Assembly (NCBI GenBank): GCA_958496175.1
Contig: OY292275.1
Span: forward strand, 62,883,701 to 62,947,700
Direction of reading: 5' to 3'
Source: Sisyra terminalis
Taxonomy: Eukaryota > Arthropoda > Insecta > Neuroptera > Sisyridae
DNA: 64,000 bases
A program made the position numbers and the translations under genes. A model generated the notes under the pieces. The model made no database searches, was not told the origin of the DNA, and worked only from the letters and a program-made list of their open reading frames with translations. Positions within the stretch are counted from its first letter, which is position 1; each line of letters starts with the position of its first letter. Below, piece after piece: positions 13,701 to 24,600 of this stretch.

Positions 13701-14264
13701 ATACAAATAAGTAAACCTAGTAGATAAATTTAGTAATTGTTCCGGAAAAACTTCGGGAAAACTTTCCACGGAAATAAACTTTGGTTATCAATTTTTCGAA
13801 TTTATCTTCCTCCAATCATCGACCTAGTAATCCACTTGCTTCTTGATAATTGCAACGTATTAAATCGGAAAATCGTTCCCCTCTTTCACCCGCATGATTC
13901 ACTAAGTCGTTCTAGTAACTGCAATTATACAATAGAAACTATCCTGGTGGAAAAGTGTAAAGTTTATTGGAAATATTCCTGAAGTTTATGGTCAATACTT
14001 TCACATTTCCATCAGAACAAGAAATGATTAAATGATGTGAAAACAGAATCTGATACGTACCACAACTAAATCGCCGGCATTATACGTTTGAAAGACCAAT
14101 TGGAATTTATTAATGTCAAACAGAAACAATTTGGCGACATCGTTTATTAAATCAGCGACCAACAAAGATTTCTTCACCAAAAACGTCTCCTTCTTGCCTA
14201 AATACATATCCTGTACAATGCATTCTGCTGTAACATCCTCGCCGTCGGCCATACAAACCATTTT
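1701..14264 (-). CDS. USP47: Ubiquitin carboxyl-terminal hydrolase 47 (C19 cysteine protease)
   Basis: Six coding exons on the minus strand: 14264-14061 (ATG at 14261), 11449-9154, 9089-8876, 6293-6197, 6146-5161, 1881-1701. All joins are GT-AG and keep the frame, giving 1,324 residues (human USP47 is near 1,375). The USP domain begins near residue 175. The Cys box GLVNQAMTCYLNSLLQ places the nucleophile at about C182, the His box SGSASGGHYYAYIKD places H at about 504, and FNDQ supplies the Asn/Asp near 521. Zinc-ribbon pairs CLEC and CEKC are intact, so the enzyme should be active. Residues 1-67 form a small ubiquitin-like-looking N-terminal piece in its own exon; a Gly8 run lies near residue 135. 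The long C-terminal part follows the USP47 family to the end, including the SYSPR-like LYSPRRERGLKIYL near the terminus. USP47 removes ubiquitin from substrates such as DNA polymerase beta and acts in signalling; that is family knowledge. Very confident. Confidence 0.95.
1975..2990 (-). repeat. Three tandem tRNA-like SINE units
   Basis: Three direct copies start at 1975, 2332 and 2677 (periods 357 and 345). Each opens on the minus strand with a 74-base tRNA-like stretch (1975-2048, 2332-2405, 2677-2750) carrying an A-box-like TAGCTTACTTG and a good B box GGTTCAAGCC, followed by about 270 bases of tail. The tRNA cloverleaf does not fold well, so these are SINE-like repeats rather than tRNA genes. 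They lie in USP47 intron 5, on the same strand as the gene. A tail-only piece recurs at about 17695-17770. Confidence 0.65.
3020..3735. mobile_element. Composite of repeat modules A, I and B in USP47 intron 5
   Basis: In order: the right end of element A (ACTTTCAAAATAAACGAGTCA, to about 3063); module I, starting ATTAGACTGGGCCAAAAAAA and ending at ...TTGCCTACCCGCCACAATTAAATTGCAG, to about 3360; a piece of module B (GACAGCATGGTGAGGGATACTAGAAGG) to 3487; then a full copy of A, 3489-3734. The same module junctions recur at 16140-16957, 30235-30740, 35136-38062 and 55550-56926, so they were amplified together. An apparent frame at 3535-3816 is only the interior of A. Confidence 0.7.
3751..4254. 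mobile_element. pogo/Tigger-like MITE
   Basis: The left end CAGTGGACCCCCGATAATCC is the inverted counterpart of the right end GGTAATCTGACAAAC..CCGGGGGCCCACTG. Both ends are flanked by TA (3749-3750, 4255-4256), the target duplication of Tc1/mariner elements. CAGTG..CCCGATAATCCGG termini are typical of pogo-type elements. About 504 bases, no transposase seen, so non-autonomous. Confidence 0.75.
4585..4773. mobile_element. Second, shorter pogo-like MITE
   Basis: The left end CAGTGTAATTTCACTAATCCGGCA pairs with right end TGCCGGATTAGTAAGATTATACTA as inverted repeats of about 24 bases with a few mismatches, next to TA. The shared ATCCGGCA core links it to the element at 3751. It is 189 bases and has no coding content. 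Confidence 0.65.
4939..5071. mobile_element. piggyBac-type MITE with TTAA target duplication
   Basis: TTAA at 4935-4938 is followed at once by CCCTTAC, and the right side ends GTAAGGG followed by TTAA at 5072-5075. TTAA plus CCCT termini is the hallmark of the piggyBac superfamily. The element is 133 bases and contains GGCGCCGCTACGGCG but no open frame. Confidence 0.65.
6438..6740. mobile_element. MITE with about 90-base terminal inverted repeats
   Basis: The left arm (GTGTAGTAATGCGAATATT, then CAAGCTTGGGTGTCAATAAG..GCAGG) reappears inverted at the right (CTGCCCCTTATTGACACCCAAGCTTG..AATATTCGCATTCCTACAC). It lies inside USP47 intron 3. No coding capacity was seen, and no second full copy occurs in the window. 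Confidence 0.7.
7671..8745. repeat. Tandem repeat, unit about 345 bases, 3.2 copies
   Basis: Units begin with TTCACTTGAAGGCC at 7671, 8017, 8361 and 8675 (spacing 346, 344, 314); the last is truncated. Shared landmarks include AAATCCGTTGAGAAAACTAGG, TTTCGGACGAAAATTG and CCTATTGAAAATTGTCC. The unit has no convincing reading frame. It sits in USP47 intron 3, ending about 130 bases before exon 3. Confidence 0.85.
11450..14060. repeat. USP47 intron 1 with diverged duplications
   Basis: Two direct copies of about 330 bases (roughly 12203-12530 and 12585-12930) share CACCGGTGCTGCCCCTGG, TCGATTACAATAATAAATC and CCCTTATCGGAACCG. A third, inverted partial copy lies at about 11755-11870. A shorter duplication pairs 11510-11590 with 11620-11700 (CCAGGTCCAGGTCTATTTGGAT). 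Each larger copy begins with a short coding-like motif: MELTEDDIPG on the plus strand at 11847, MELTEDDV on the minus strand at 12606, and a weaker version near 12222. The rest, 13000-14060, is featureless AT-rich sequence. Confidence 0.6.
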
Positions 14265-14830
14265 CTACAACAAAAAAAAAAAAAAAAAAATTACCAAAAA
14301 AAAGTGGTTGCTAAATAAGTTTGGGAAAGAATGACGAAGGCGTATGTGTCTATGTATGTGTGGTTATTTTTAAACGGTGAATCTAATCTAAATATTCCCT
14401 CTCGCGCATTTTCTTTTATATAAATACACATACAATTACAAAGACGAAAAAGCCATTTAAAAATTTTCCACCCAACTCGTGGTTATGGTACAACAATACT
14501 TACGACAAAACGTGAGCCCTCTTTAATGCCACCACCCAACGATCAACCGAAAAAATCAACAAAAAAACTCCGATGCAATACACACACATACATCAAATCA
14601 AATGCAAAATCGATCGATGACCAATCCGATGATACTACACACGTGGATATTTTTAGATCATACAAATATATCAAAAAACAAAAAAAAAAGACCAAAAAAC
14701 CACGTTAATACTCCAAGAAAATCAACCGGTTTTCATCAAACACCTCACCCAAAAATTTTCCCGTTTTTTTTTTGTTAGGTGAAAAATTCGCCAAATCGCA
14801 CGCGAAAAAGTTCTAAACTCGCCGAGTCGG
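14265..14830 (-). promoter_or_regulatory. USP47: USP47 5' UTR intron, UTR exon and probable promoter
   Basis: On the minus strand an acceptor (TTGTTGTAG) lies just before AAAATGG at the USP47 start, preceded by a long poly-T tract (plus-strand A run near 14271-14290). A strong donor, GTC|GTAAGT, ends a non-coding exon at 14505. The exon therefore runs from an unseen start, perhaps near 14800, where sequence is less AT-rich (CGCCGAGTCGGCC), to 14505. The intron is about 240 bases. The start of transcription is inferred only. Confidence 0.55.
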
Positions 14831-15084
14831 CCATATAGAGTTGTTCGTCCAATGCACGAATCTAGTGGATGAGACCTTTTGGCACCGAGCCATCCATTCG
14901 GCGTTCGGAAGAAATCTCTCGTTTTTTAAATAATATAAATAAACGACAAAAAATTTATATTTAGATACGATACCTAAATCGAGCGCACCAATTAATAATA
15001 CCCTACTAAGTATTCGGTTAACTCATCAACCAATTGCCTCTGGCCACATATTGTTTTACCTTTTTTGTAGAAAAACCAATTTTT

Positions 15085-15610
15085 AAAAAGATCCAAAAAA
15101 AATGAAGATTTTTTTTATTCTTAATTATATCGAAAATATTGTTGGAAACGACAAAAAAAAATCCTGTGAAAGTTTAAATTCTTAATATTAAATATTAAGA
15201 GGTGCCGCATCGCAAATTTCGATTTTCCATTGAAATAACATAGGAAAAATATTTTCGTGCACTTTGGAATTTTATAGCTCACGTTGGTGACAATATTTCG
15301 GAATGACCAAGGTATATTCTTGTAGAAAATTGAACGATCTACAAAAAAGGTCTCGTACAAGTATTTGATATATTTATTCCTTCAAAAGTTATTCGAGATC
15401 AAAGTTGAACTAAAGAGAAATTTTAATATTTTTTCAATTTTTTGGCACAACCATCAATTTTATGAGAAAATTTTATAGGACATTTTTTGTAGAGCACTTT
15501 TTTTTCTATAACTTATCTCTATAAAAGTTTTTGATATTTTTCACAGGTCCTAAGTTATTTGCATTAATCTGAAAATTCCCTGAATTATTATATTTTTAAC
15601 TAGTCAGTCA
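15085..15610. mobile_element. Foldback family C, single arm
   Basis: Matches the left arm of the foldback elements at 26186-27025 and 52927-53947: TTAATTATATCGAAAATATTGTTGG, AAGAGGTGCCGCATCGCAAATTTCG and CACAGGTCCTAAGTTATTTG in order. The opposite arm is missing. The frame at 15121-15360 in this arm recurs in other copies only because the DNA repeats. Confidence 0.75.
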
Positions 15611-16139
15611 TATATTCAATATATCAATTCATATATCAAATAATATATATCAAACTACAAAAAATCCTTTTATTTGCTCTTTAATTTCAAAGCCAAATTA
15701 TTTGAGTATCATTAAATCAAATGCTTAAAGATTACAATTTCTATGGAAAGAAGATCTTTATAATTTACGATCATCAAGAATTAATTAAATTATTGTGTTA
15801 AAATCAAAACAAGTTCTTTCGCTAGACAGAGATATTCCAGATAAAATTCTATCCACATGATACAGAAAACATGTCTATTTTACATTCGGATAAAACAGGA
15901 GAATTATCTAACAGATAAATTTGTATTTGTTAAAAATCAATCTTAAGGATATACTCTATCCTATCAGTAAATGAAAATTCCCCAACTACTGAAATTGGAT
16001 ATCCATTTTTTTGGAAAACTATTCCCTTGAGTATCTCTATCTGGAATTCCAAAGGAAATATTGCAATCTCGGTTTTTAGGTAAAAAGTTACACCAAAATA
16101 TTCTTTAAGACTTGAGTCGATTTTTAATCAGGAATATAT

Positions 16140-16957
16140 GACTCGTTTATTTTGAAAGTGGCGTAAGTCCATTTATATGGTGATTTTTCTTCTTGTAACT
16201 AGAACTAAATATGTTAATTATTTAACTGCTAAGTTTTAACAAATTACTAATTTCATTTTAGTTGTCAACAAGAACCTCCTTAGTATCTTATATTCCTATG
16301 GTTAAAAATTATAACACTATTAGGGATTGTTCTTGACACGGACTTCACTCACTTTCAAAATAAACGAGTGATTTATTAGACAGGGCCCAAAAATTGACTA
16401 TTTTTTTTTTTTGAAAGTTCTTTGATAGACGGCCTTCGTGAGTTGGATAACAATGCGAACTTTTGAAAACTTGAAATTTTTTTTTCTGTCTATAATTTTT
16501 TTTTACTTAAATGCTATGAAAAATCCTCAATTACCTACAAATCATTTAGAAATTTAAGAAAGATAGGTAATCATAGCCAATTAGTATATAGGCTATCCGT
16601 ATACCGCAGTGCAACGCTGGTTGCCTACCCATCATAATTAAATTGCAGTATTTATTTTGCTTGTTAACAAAAACGGCAATTATTCCTAAGATTCATAAAA
16701 CACACAGGTGGCCTCATGGTGGCTACGTGACGTATCCAGAAGAAATTCGTACATATCTTCAGACTGATTCAAATTTCAAAATTCTTCGTATGTCGTCATT
16801 TTTTTTTTCTAATGAGGCAACCTGTGTAATTTATAAACCTTCAATTATTCCCTCCTCCTTAGTAGCTTCCATAGTTCCTATGGTTAAAAACGATAACACT
16901 ATAGGGATTGTTCTTGAAATGGACTTAACTCACTTTCAAAATAAACGAGTCATATTG
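16140..16957. mobile_element. Element A, module I, then a second partial A carrying a small nested insertion
   Basis: A full element A (GACTCGTTTATTTTGAAAGTG to CAAAATAAACGAGTG, 16140-16373) is followed by module I to about 16655, then the right two thirds of another A ending near 16957. That second A is interrupted at about 16684-16842 by a 160-base insertion with its own short inverted ends (ACACAGGTGGCCTCATG and its complement). Lies between USP47 and the FBXW10-like gene. Confidence 0.7.
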
Positions 16958-17229
16958 TAGGGTGTCCAATTTAATCTTCAATACAAAAGTACCTGGACAT
17001 TCTCTGATTTTCTAAATTTCCCATTTGGTCATTTGGATACCGTGGAATAGACAAATAAGGCAACAATTAGATGCACTCCAATAATAATGGAAGAAAAAGA
17101 GATGATTTCTCTAAAACATTGTCGGAAAAATATATGGATTACTTAGATCTGAAGACCTTAATCGAAAACATTTAACAACAAAAGAAAGATAACATTCATG
17201 TGGTACATTGAGTCCTTGCAATAATTGAA

Positions 17230-17450
17230 CCGTTTATTTTGAAAGTGAGTTAAGTCCATGGCAAGAACAATCCCTTTAGTGTTATCATTTTAACCATAGG
17301 AACTATGGAAGATACTAAGGAGGAGGGAATAATTGGCGTTTTTGTTAACAACTTAATTTGTGAAAACTTAGCAGTTAAATAATTAACATACTTTGTTCTA
17401 GTTACAAGAAGAACAATCACCATGAACTTACACCACTTTCAAAATAAAAG
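17230..17450. mobile_element. Element A copy (MITE, about 220 bases)
   Basis: CGTTTATTTTGAAAGTGAGT at the left and CACTTTCAAAATAAA at the right form inverted ends. The interior contains the family landmarks ATAGGAACTATGGAAGATACTAAG and TTAACATACTTTGTTCTAGTTAC. Followed at about 17695-17770 by a tail fragment of the SINE-like repeat of 1975-2990. Confidence 0.75.
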
Positions 17451-17779
17451 ATGATAATGAATAGATCACTTAATTCAGGAAAATACTGAAGAAATGAGTC
17501 ACGAAAATAATCCCATTGGAGACCTAGGAAGAAATATCTAGCACATCCGGAAAGTGACAAGCTTTCGAAAGCACAGGCCAGTCGTATATAAGAAAGCTTG
17601 GAAACAACTAAGAACGATATACATTCAGGAATGGACAAAAAAAGTTCGATCAAAGAAGAATATAATGAGTACGCCAGAAAAGAAAAACATAAATAAAAAT
17701 TCAATTCTGTGTTAAAAGTTTTGGCGTTTGGGAAAACCACGTGATCAGAGCTTTTGGTCCCCGGCGTTGTAGATAAAAC

Positions 17780-20690
17780 ATGCGTCAATAACATGAGGGA
17801 AATTTAAATTTGAAAACAATTTCATCATTAAATTATGGAATTAATTAAGCAAAAACTAACTTCTATTGCAGATAAATTGTTATTAGTATAAACAATTAGA
17901 ATTTGGTAGTTCTAAAATAAAAATAAATGTTTTTTTTAAGAAGAAATGAGGCTAGGCCTGGCCTAGCTAATAATTTGCATGACAATGCAATCAATTGCAT
18001 TATTTATGTATTTATCAATTGCCTTCCATTTAAACTGAAGTTCTATATAAGTCTCTCGTCTCTGGATTAGGTCCGATGGGGACCCAAAAAACAATCGGAA
18101 AATTCAATCGGATTTTCCTCTTAAAAAAATATATGGAAATAGGGACCCGGGAAACCTAATACAGCCTACGGCTGCCGTATTTAGGTTCCCAAATTCTTAT
18201 CTGGTTAACTATTACTACTTTAATGTCTACTATCATCCAAAAAGATCATATTACCTGGTCATCGAACCCCTACTTTCTTCTCTTTTTTTTTAAATCAACA
18301 CCCACTCGTGGCCATCGTTTAAACTATTACGTTTTGCACCATATACCGACTTAGGAGAGTAGAAAATGTGGAAGTGGAAGGGGTACGAGCACTTAGGAAA
18401 TTGAGGGGAAATCAGAATTTCAATTTAACATGGAACTTATGGAGACATTCCCTCTAGTCATCCATCAATGATTATATTTCTCATATATGGCTGATCTAAT
18501 TTATATCTATCCAAAAAAAAAGTTCGATTTTTCAAAAATTTGAACCCTTACTTGCACCCCTTACCCTTGAAGCCATTCACTTATTTGATTCACTATCTAC
18601 ATAATATGCCACGCAGGCGAAGTTCCCGATATGAACTAGTAAGTGATATGATACATAAAGAAAGAAAATCAATACAAACAAGGACAGTATAAACAAAGTT
18701 AACCCTTTATCACTTTCTGGTACACCAGTGCTGCCCAAACTTTCAACATTTGTGTACCAATTCTACAATTACAATTCTTCCCAAGCACCAGGAAATAAAC
18801 ATCAGATTTTGGGCAACACTATTGTACATCATTCTACTATATCCAAAATATTTAAAAACTAAAATCACGAGGTGAAAATACAAAGAGTCCAAACGTAATA
18901 TTTGGAAAAAAAAATGACATCAATTTGAAGTCCAATCAAAAAGCACGAATTTGAATCATTACGCGGAAAACATTGTTGGTATTAACAATTACAAATTATT
19001 CCTGGTGACCGAGGGGTCACGGTGACCACTCCAAAACCGGCAGGTGTCAGATTCGAACTTCGAATCGAGGAAATTTTCAATATTTCTCGATTTACCGAGT
19101 TAAAAACCTAAGACTAAAAATAAAAATTTGGTGTGGCGCCGCCACACTAATGTCTGATGAACTAACTTACAATACCTTACATAAACTACATAATTTCGAT
19201 TTAAGTTAATATTACAAATAAACTAACGATGGCGCCATGTTTTGATACATTTGCTTAAATATGAGCCACATAAAACCAAAGTGGTGTAAGTCCAAATTTA
19301 AAATTTTTCGCTTTTAGTTTAAGTAAATAGTAGGCCTCCGTAAAACACCTGGTTTGTGGGGTTTTTCTATAGCTTTTTGGAAGAAAGTTATTATATCCCC
19401 AAATCATAATAATGTGACTTACACCACTTTGGCTTTAAGCCACTTATATTAGAAGCTATTCTATCCTTGATGATGGGAAATGTGTCGAGATGTGGCGCCG
19501 CCACATGTGTTTATAGAATACTAGATAACCAAAACTATATACTTCTATGTTAACGGTTAAAATTAGTACGTAGACACTTGTAGCGGCGCCACATCTTGAA
19601 AAATTTCCCATCATGCATTGCAAAATTGAAATATCTTCTTAAAACATTTGGTACGTCTTGAATATTTGCGCTGCTATCGACAGAAAATCGAACTATTATC
19701 TTACGTCTTTTTTTGGTGTAAAAGCTTATACCGTTTGGACTCCTTATATCTACACTTCGTGGCCAAAATTATGCAGAATGACGAATTTCAAATACAATTT
19801 CTCATCAAGAATAATATTTTTTTCATCCCCTAATTACACATATAATGTGTGCATCCTACAGGAAAAAAACACCAAGAACGTCAGAAATATTTGCACCATC
19901 TACCGATACATACCACAAAAGTTCGATAAAAAATTTCAAAATTTCGCGGGCCTAATACAAAATATTCAATGATAATATTCCACCTACAATAATTCATATT
20001 GAATTAAATGTATTATAAGAGCATCCAAATATTATGACAAGGTGGCAATGCCAGAGGTGCAGGCTTTACAAGAGATATAATTTCTATTTTATACTAACTT
20101 TATACTTCACGAAAATCGTAATTAGAGTAATAACATAAATTTCTTTTCTTTTTTAATTGAAATGCCTGTCTATAACTTGACAAAAAGGAAGGGGGGCAGG
20201 TATTTCATGAATAAGAGGTCATGACTGCCAAAAACGTAATGAATTAATATGTGGATGTGGACCATAATATACTATGGAGATAAATGAACTCTTGGTTGAA
20301 AAAGGAAGATAAATTATTCCTGGTTCATTTCATGAACCATAGATGCACCAAATATTGAGTCCTCGCCATGGAGATATAAAAGAAAAGCATAAGATTTTTT
20401 AAGGTACCAAATTTTTTGTCGTTTTTCTAGTAAAGAATTTGAATTACAGCTCTGTTCCCGCTTGTTTTTTCAAAGATTCTGTTCAATTGTTTCTTAATGG
20501 CCAACCAATAAGAACTCAGGTATACTTGTTTCAATAGACTTGGGTCTACCAATTCATTTTCTTTGCAAATCTCTCATTTTCTAGCTACAATGAAACATTT
20601 TTTTTAAATATCTTTGGAATTGTAACACTAAAGAGTTACCGAAAGATAAGAAAATATATATATTACCCCAATGAAAATCATTTATGTCGA
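17780..20690. mobile_element. Intergenic stretch with two small MITEs
   Basis: No gene is apparent. One MITE, 19257-19446, has inverted ends built on CCAAAGTGGTGTAAGTC, which share GTGGTGTAAGTCCA with element A. A second, 19470-19614 (145 bases), has nearly perfect 32-base inverted ends ATGATGGGAAATGTGTCGAG..TGTGGCGCCGC; related ends recur near 19226-19255, 48644 and at 49383-49953. A palindrome TGTGGCGCCGCCACA lies near 19132-19146. Confidence 0.6.
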
Positions 20691-20698
20691 ATACATAC

Positions 20699-20891
20699 TT
20701 GCCAACCCTTTTCCGTGCAAAAGTTTAACTGGAAACCCCCGCGGAATTTTCTGCCCTCGTCAAAACGTCCACAATGTTCAACAGTGCCGAATAAATCGTC
20801 CGGTTTTCCATACGGAACTTTCAAATTTCGCCAATTGCATAAAGTCGATGGGCTATGTTGTGATAACTTTTCAACGAGAATGATTGTTCCG
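20699..20891 (-). CDS. Candidate internal exon of an unidentified minus-strand gene
   Basis: Bounded by acceptor TGTTGCAG and donor CAA|GTATGT, with a 64-codon open frame. Hydrophilic, with motifs STLCNWRNLKVPYGKPDDLF and GTVEHCGRFDEG and four cysteines. I do not recognise the family. A possible upstream exon ends at a good donor, TTTTG|GTGAGT, near 21080, but its ATG (MSIL) is not in phase with this exon. Read without splicing, the frame extends up to an ATG at 21004 with a hydrophobic start. No downstream exon was found, so the gene model is incomplete. Confidence 0.35.
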
Positions 20892-21624
20892 CTGCAACAG
20901 AAAACGATGCAATTAGTTACAAATAAATAATCGAGTGGTGCAACAAGCGTGAAAATCAGAAAATTGCAACAATAACAAGCATAAAAAAATGGGAAAAATG
21001 ACACTTTTTTTTTGCCTATTTGGTTAAATACGACAAACGACTGTCACGAAAAAAAAATGCACAGCGATAAAATAACTCACCAAAATTGACATATTATTTT
21101 AATTAAAAGAAAACGAAATTAAAAGGCGTTTCGATTAAAATTGATCTAGTTTTTTATTCCACATAATTCATTTAAAAAAATAATAATTTCCATTTGACTA
21201 TTCATTCCATTCATTCATTACAATTCTAGTTACTAAAAGTTAGTAATTTCGGTGACACGACAGGGAATTTTCTTATCTGGTGTATAAAGTTTGTAATACG
21301 TTCAATATACACGACATACGTTCATTCATCTAAAAAGAGCACGCGTAATATTTCATCCGACAGTCTAAGCGAAATAGATATATCCATTACATTTTAAACC
21401 CGAATCGAACCATTTCAAATAACATGCTCGACCCACTGAACTTGATTTTCTCTGACCAGATAGGCAACCCACTATACGTGGACGTTTAAATTCAAAACTT
21501 TTGAATTGTTGCATTGAAATTTTCTAAACAATGAAATTTATTTACCACATTGATACTTTCAATTATTGAAAATGTCACCAAATTTTTTTCTTTTAACCGT
21601 TCTACGTAAGTGAGTCAATCAGCC

Positions 21625-24600
21625 ATGGAGTATGGGCAAAAGATTTTGCAGATACAAAACCAGGTGCCGGAGGCACAAAAATCGTTCGTTTCGCAACGGA
21701 AATGTAAATAATTTTTAACGATAACTATTTGTCGAAATTAAATCAAGTTTTTTTAGATCATTCGTGTATATTTTCAACGCCCAGTAAGCAAGACTTTTTG
21801 ATACATTGTTCTTGTGTGCAAGGATGGTTCACCCGGAGTTCTTGGCTGGCCAAAGTTGATTTCCTGCGGAAATTAATCGATGCATCACGACCGTTTATCA
21901 TCGAAATGTTGCGGGCTTATGTTTTTATTGGAAAAACCAAAGATATAATATACACATGCAATGAGTAATTCGCTTTATTTTCCCGCTTTATGTCGACCTT
22001 CCGATTTCAACCACGTGGAGAAATTCCATGTTTCCACCAGGGGATTGTTTCATTTTTGTACTATCATGACATTGGCACCTTTCTATTAGTTATTTTCCTA
22101 TTCAAAGATTTATTTGAACACATATTTTCCAGTAATTCCCTTTATTTTCCCGCTTTATGTCTACCTTCCGATTTCAACCACGTGGAGAAGTCTGGTCACA
22201 AAAATCTCAGTTATTTTCCATGTTTCCACCAGGGGATTGCTTCATTTTTGTACTAACATGCCATTGGCACCTTTCTAGCCGATAAAATATCAATAAGTCG
22301 AAATAAATACACGTGAAATATTTTTCAGAACGATGACCCAATACTTTTACGACCGAATTGTCCACGATGACAATCGTACGCTGGAAGAAGTGTCGTTAAA
22401 GTTGGCGCGAAGCTCCGATTTGGAATGGTACTCCAACCTGTCATCGACCCAACAATACCGCTTACTAATCAGTAAATTTTCACACCAAATTTTCAAAAAT
22501 AAAACTTATCGAATACAATTTGCGCAAAGATCTTTTCAGAATATCCGGCGGATACGTAATGAAAGAGATCTACGAACACTTGAAAAGGAATCGCATGACA
22601 TGCGTTTCCAGCGTCAGCCAAGTGGGACTAATCAACTTTATCGATCAAGAAAGTATTTGCGAGAAGACCGCTTCCAGCGGCAATTCAAAATCAAATTTAA
22701 ATTTACCAATGACGCCGGAACTTGAAAGCATGTACCGACAATGGAACAATCAACTGAACGATTTGCGATATGAAATTGGCGGCGCCGAGACGACCACGAC
22801 AAATAAAAAACGCAACCGACCCAAATCGGCCGTGTCGGATAAATCGACCAGCAAAAGGAAAAAAGCCGACCAAAAAAGCGTTCTTGACATGGTAAGACAT
22901 ACATTTCAATAGTTTTGACATCGACCAAAATAATTCATTTCACCAATTCCAGGTACAAATGTTTCCGTTGTGGATCAATCGTAAAATATTGAGCTACTTT
23001 AACGCCAAAGAACTGGCCGTTTTGAAGGATGTCAACATGTACTGGCGGAATATGGTCGAGGATGTTCTTGCATTGATGCGTTTCAAGGCGAAATTCGATA
23101 AGAAAATTAGGAAATTAAAGGTAGCAAGTTTAATTTGGCTAATTGGGAAATGATGAATTATTTTTTTTTTAAGATTCAAGCTGTTATGCGAACGGCAGAA
23201 GTTCATAATAGTATCTACCATGATCTGGGAACTCCAAAATTCGAAAAGAAAGACCATTTCGATAGTGTGAAACCACCACAACGAAGGCAAAAACTTCGGA
23301 AGATACTCAAACGTAATAAGCCACTCAGCCTTCAAACGTACCACCGTTATTTTACGGTGAAACTTCTGCATTGGTAAACGAAATTGATCTTTCGTTAATC
23401 GTTAATGTTAATCTTTTGTGATTTTTAGTTATGATTTGACACGCCGAACAGCAATCAGTGATAAATTTAGGATTTTCGCAATCACATCCCTGCCCCATGA
23501 TATTACGATTTTTTCCTTGATTTCCGGCATGCCGGTGAGACATTTCCACATAAATCCAATTCGACAGAAAGGACCAATTACGTCCGTGGCGATTTATGAC
23601 AAAGATGGGTTTCTGCTTTCGGGAATGGAGACGGGAATGATTGTATGCTGGCACTTGTGGAAGTTTGATAAACTCAACACATACTATGGACATTCCAATG
23701 CCGTGACAATCATGGAAATTTCCGGCAATCTTTTAATTTCGGTTTCGATACAAAAAATTATGATAACCGACATGCCGATTGGTTTGCAAAAGGTAATGAT
23801 TAAAATACACGTGCAAATATGTGCAATTGCTACGATGGTTGATGGCGATGTGTTTTTTGCTGCGTTCCAAAACGGCGAGCTGATAAAATATACGACTACC
23901 GGAGCTTTTGTTGAGGTATTTCTTCTAATCTTTGATTTTTTATAAGTAATCTACTTAATCTTTTGGCAGGGAGTTCAAGCCCATATTGGGGCATGCACGT
24001 CGGCGAAATGTTCCAGCATGTATTTGATAACCGGAGGTTTGGACACCTTCGTCCGGGTCTGGAATTTGAGTGATTTGTCTAACGGATGTCTGCTGGAAAT
24101 TGAACATAGATCAGCAATTTTGTGCGTCAATTTATTTGGAGCGCACATTTTCGCCGGATCGAAACATGGCGTTATTTACGTGTGGAATATCGACAAAGAA
24201 AAACTCGTACGAAATATTCTTGTCGGAAATTTTAGGAATCCGATTCGGCAAATTTATTTTTCCTCGACCAAACTACAACGTTGCCAGGTACTTACACGTG
24301 TAATTTATGCCGAAATAACAGTAAATTATTTCAATTTTAGTTGGTCATTGCTCGCGATTTGGATGTCCACGTCATCGAATTTTATCAGACGAAACCGAGG
24401 AAACATGTGCAAAAAACGTCCACCAGGCCATACGTGCTAACTCATCAAGGTAAAAGTGTAGGAAATTTCGTATGGAATCAATAATTTAAATGTTTTTTTT
24501 TAGGGACAAATATAACGTCGTTGCCGGAACCAGAACCAGGTGTTGACTCGATGAATAAAGCACGACAAACGCGTTCATACTATCGTATGGAAACCCTACT

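Noticed and set aside
15121..15360. Recurring peptide VDRSIFYKNIPWSFRNIVTN in several frames (15121, 52967, 53722, 58368)
   Set aside because: The DNA of foldback family C repeats, and the frame appears in both arms of a palindrome. No start, length or codon pattern is conserved.
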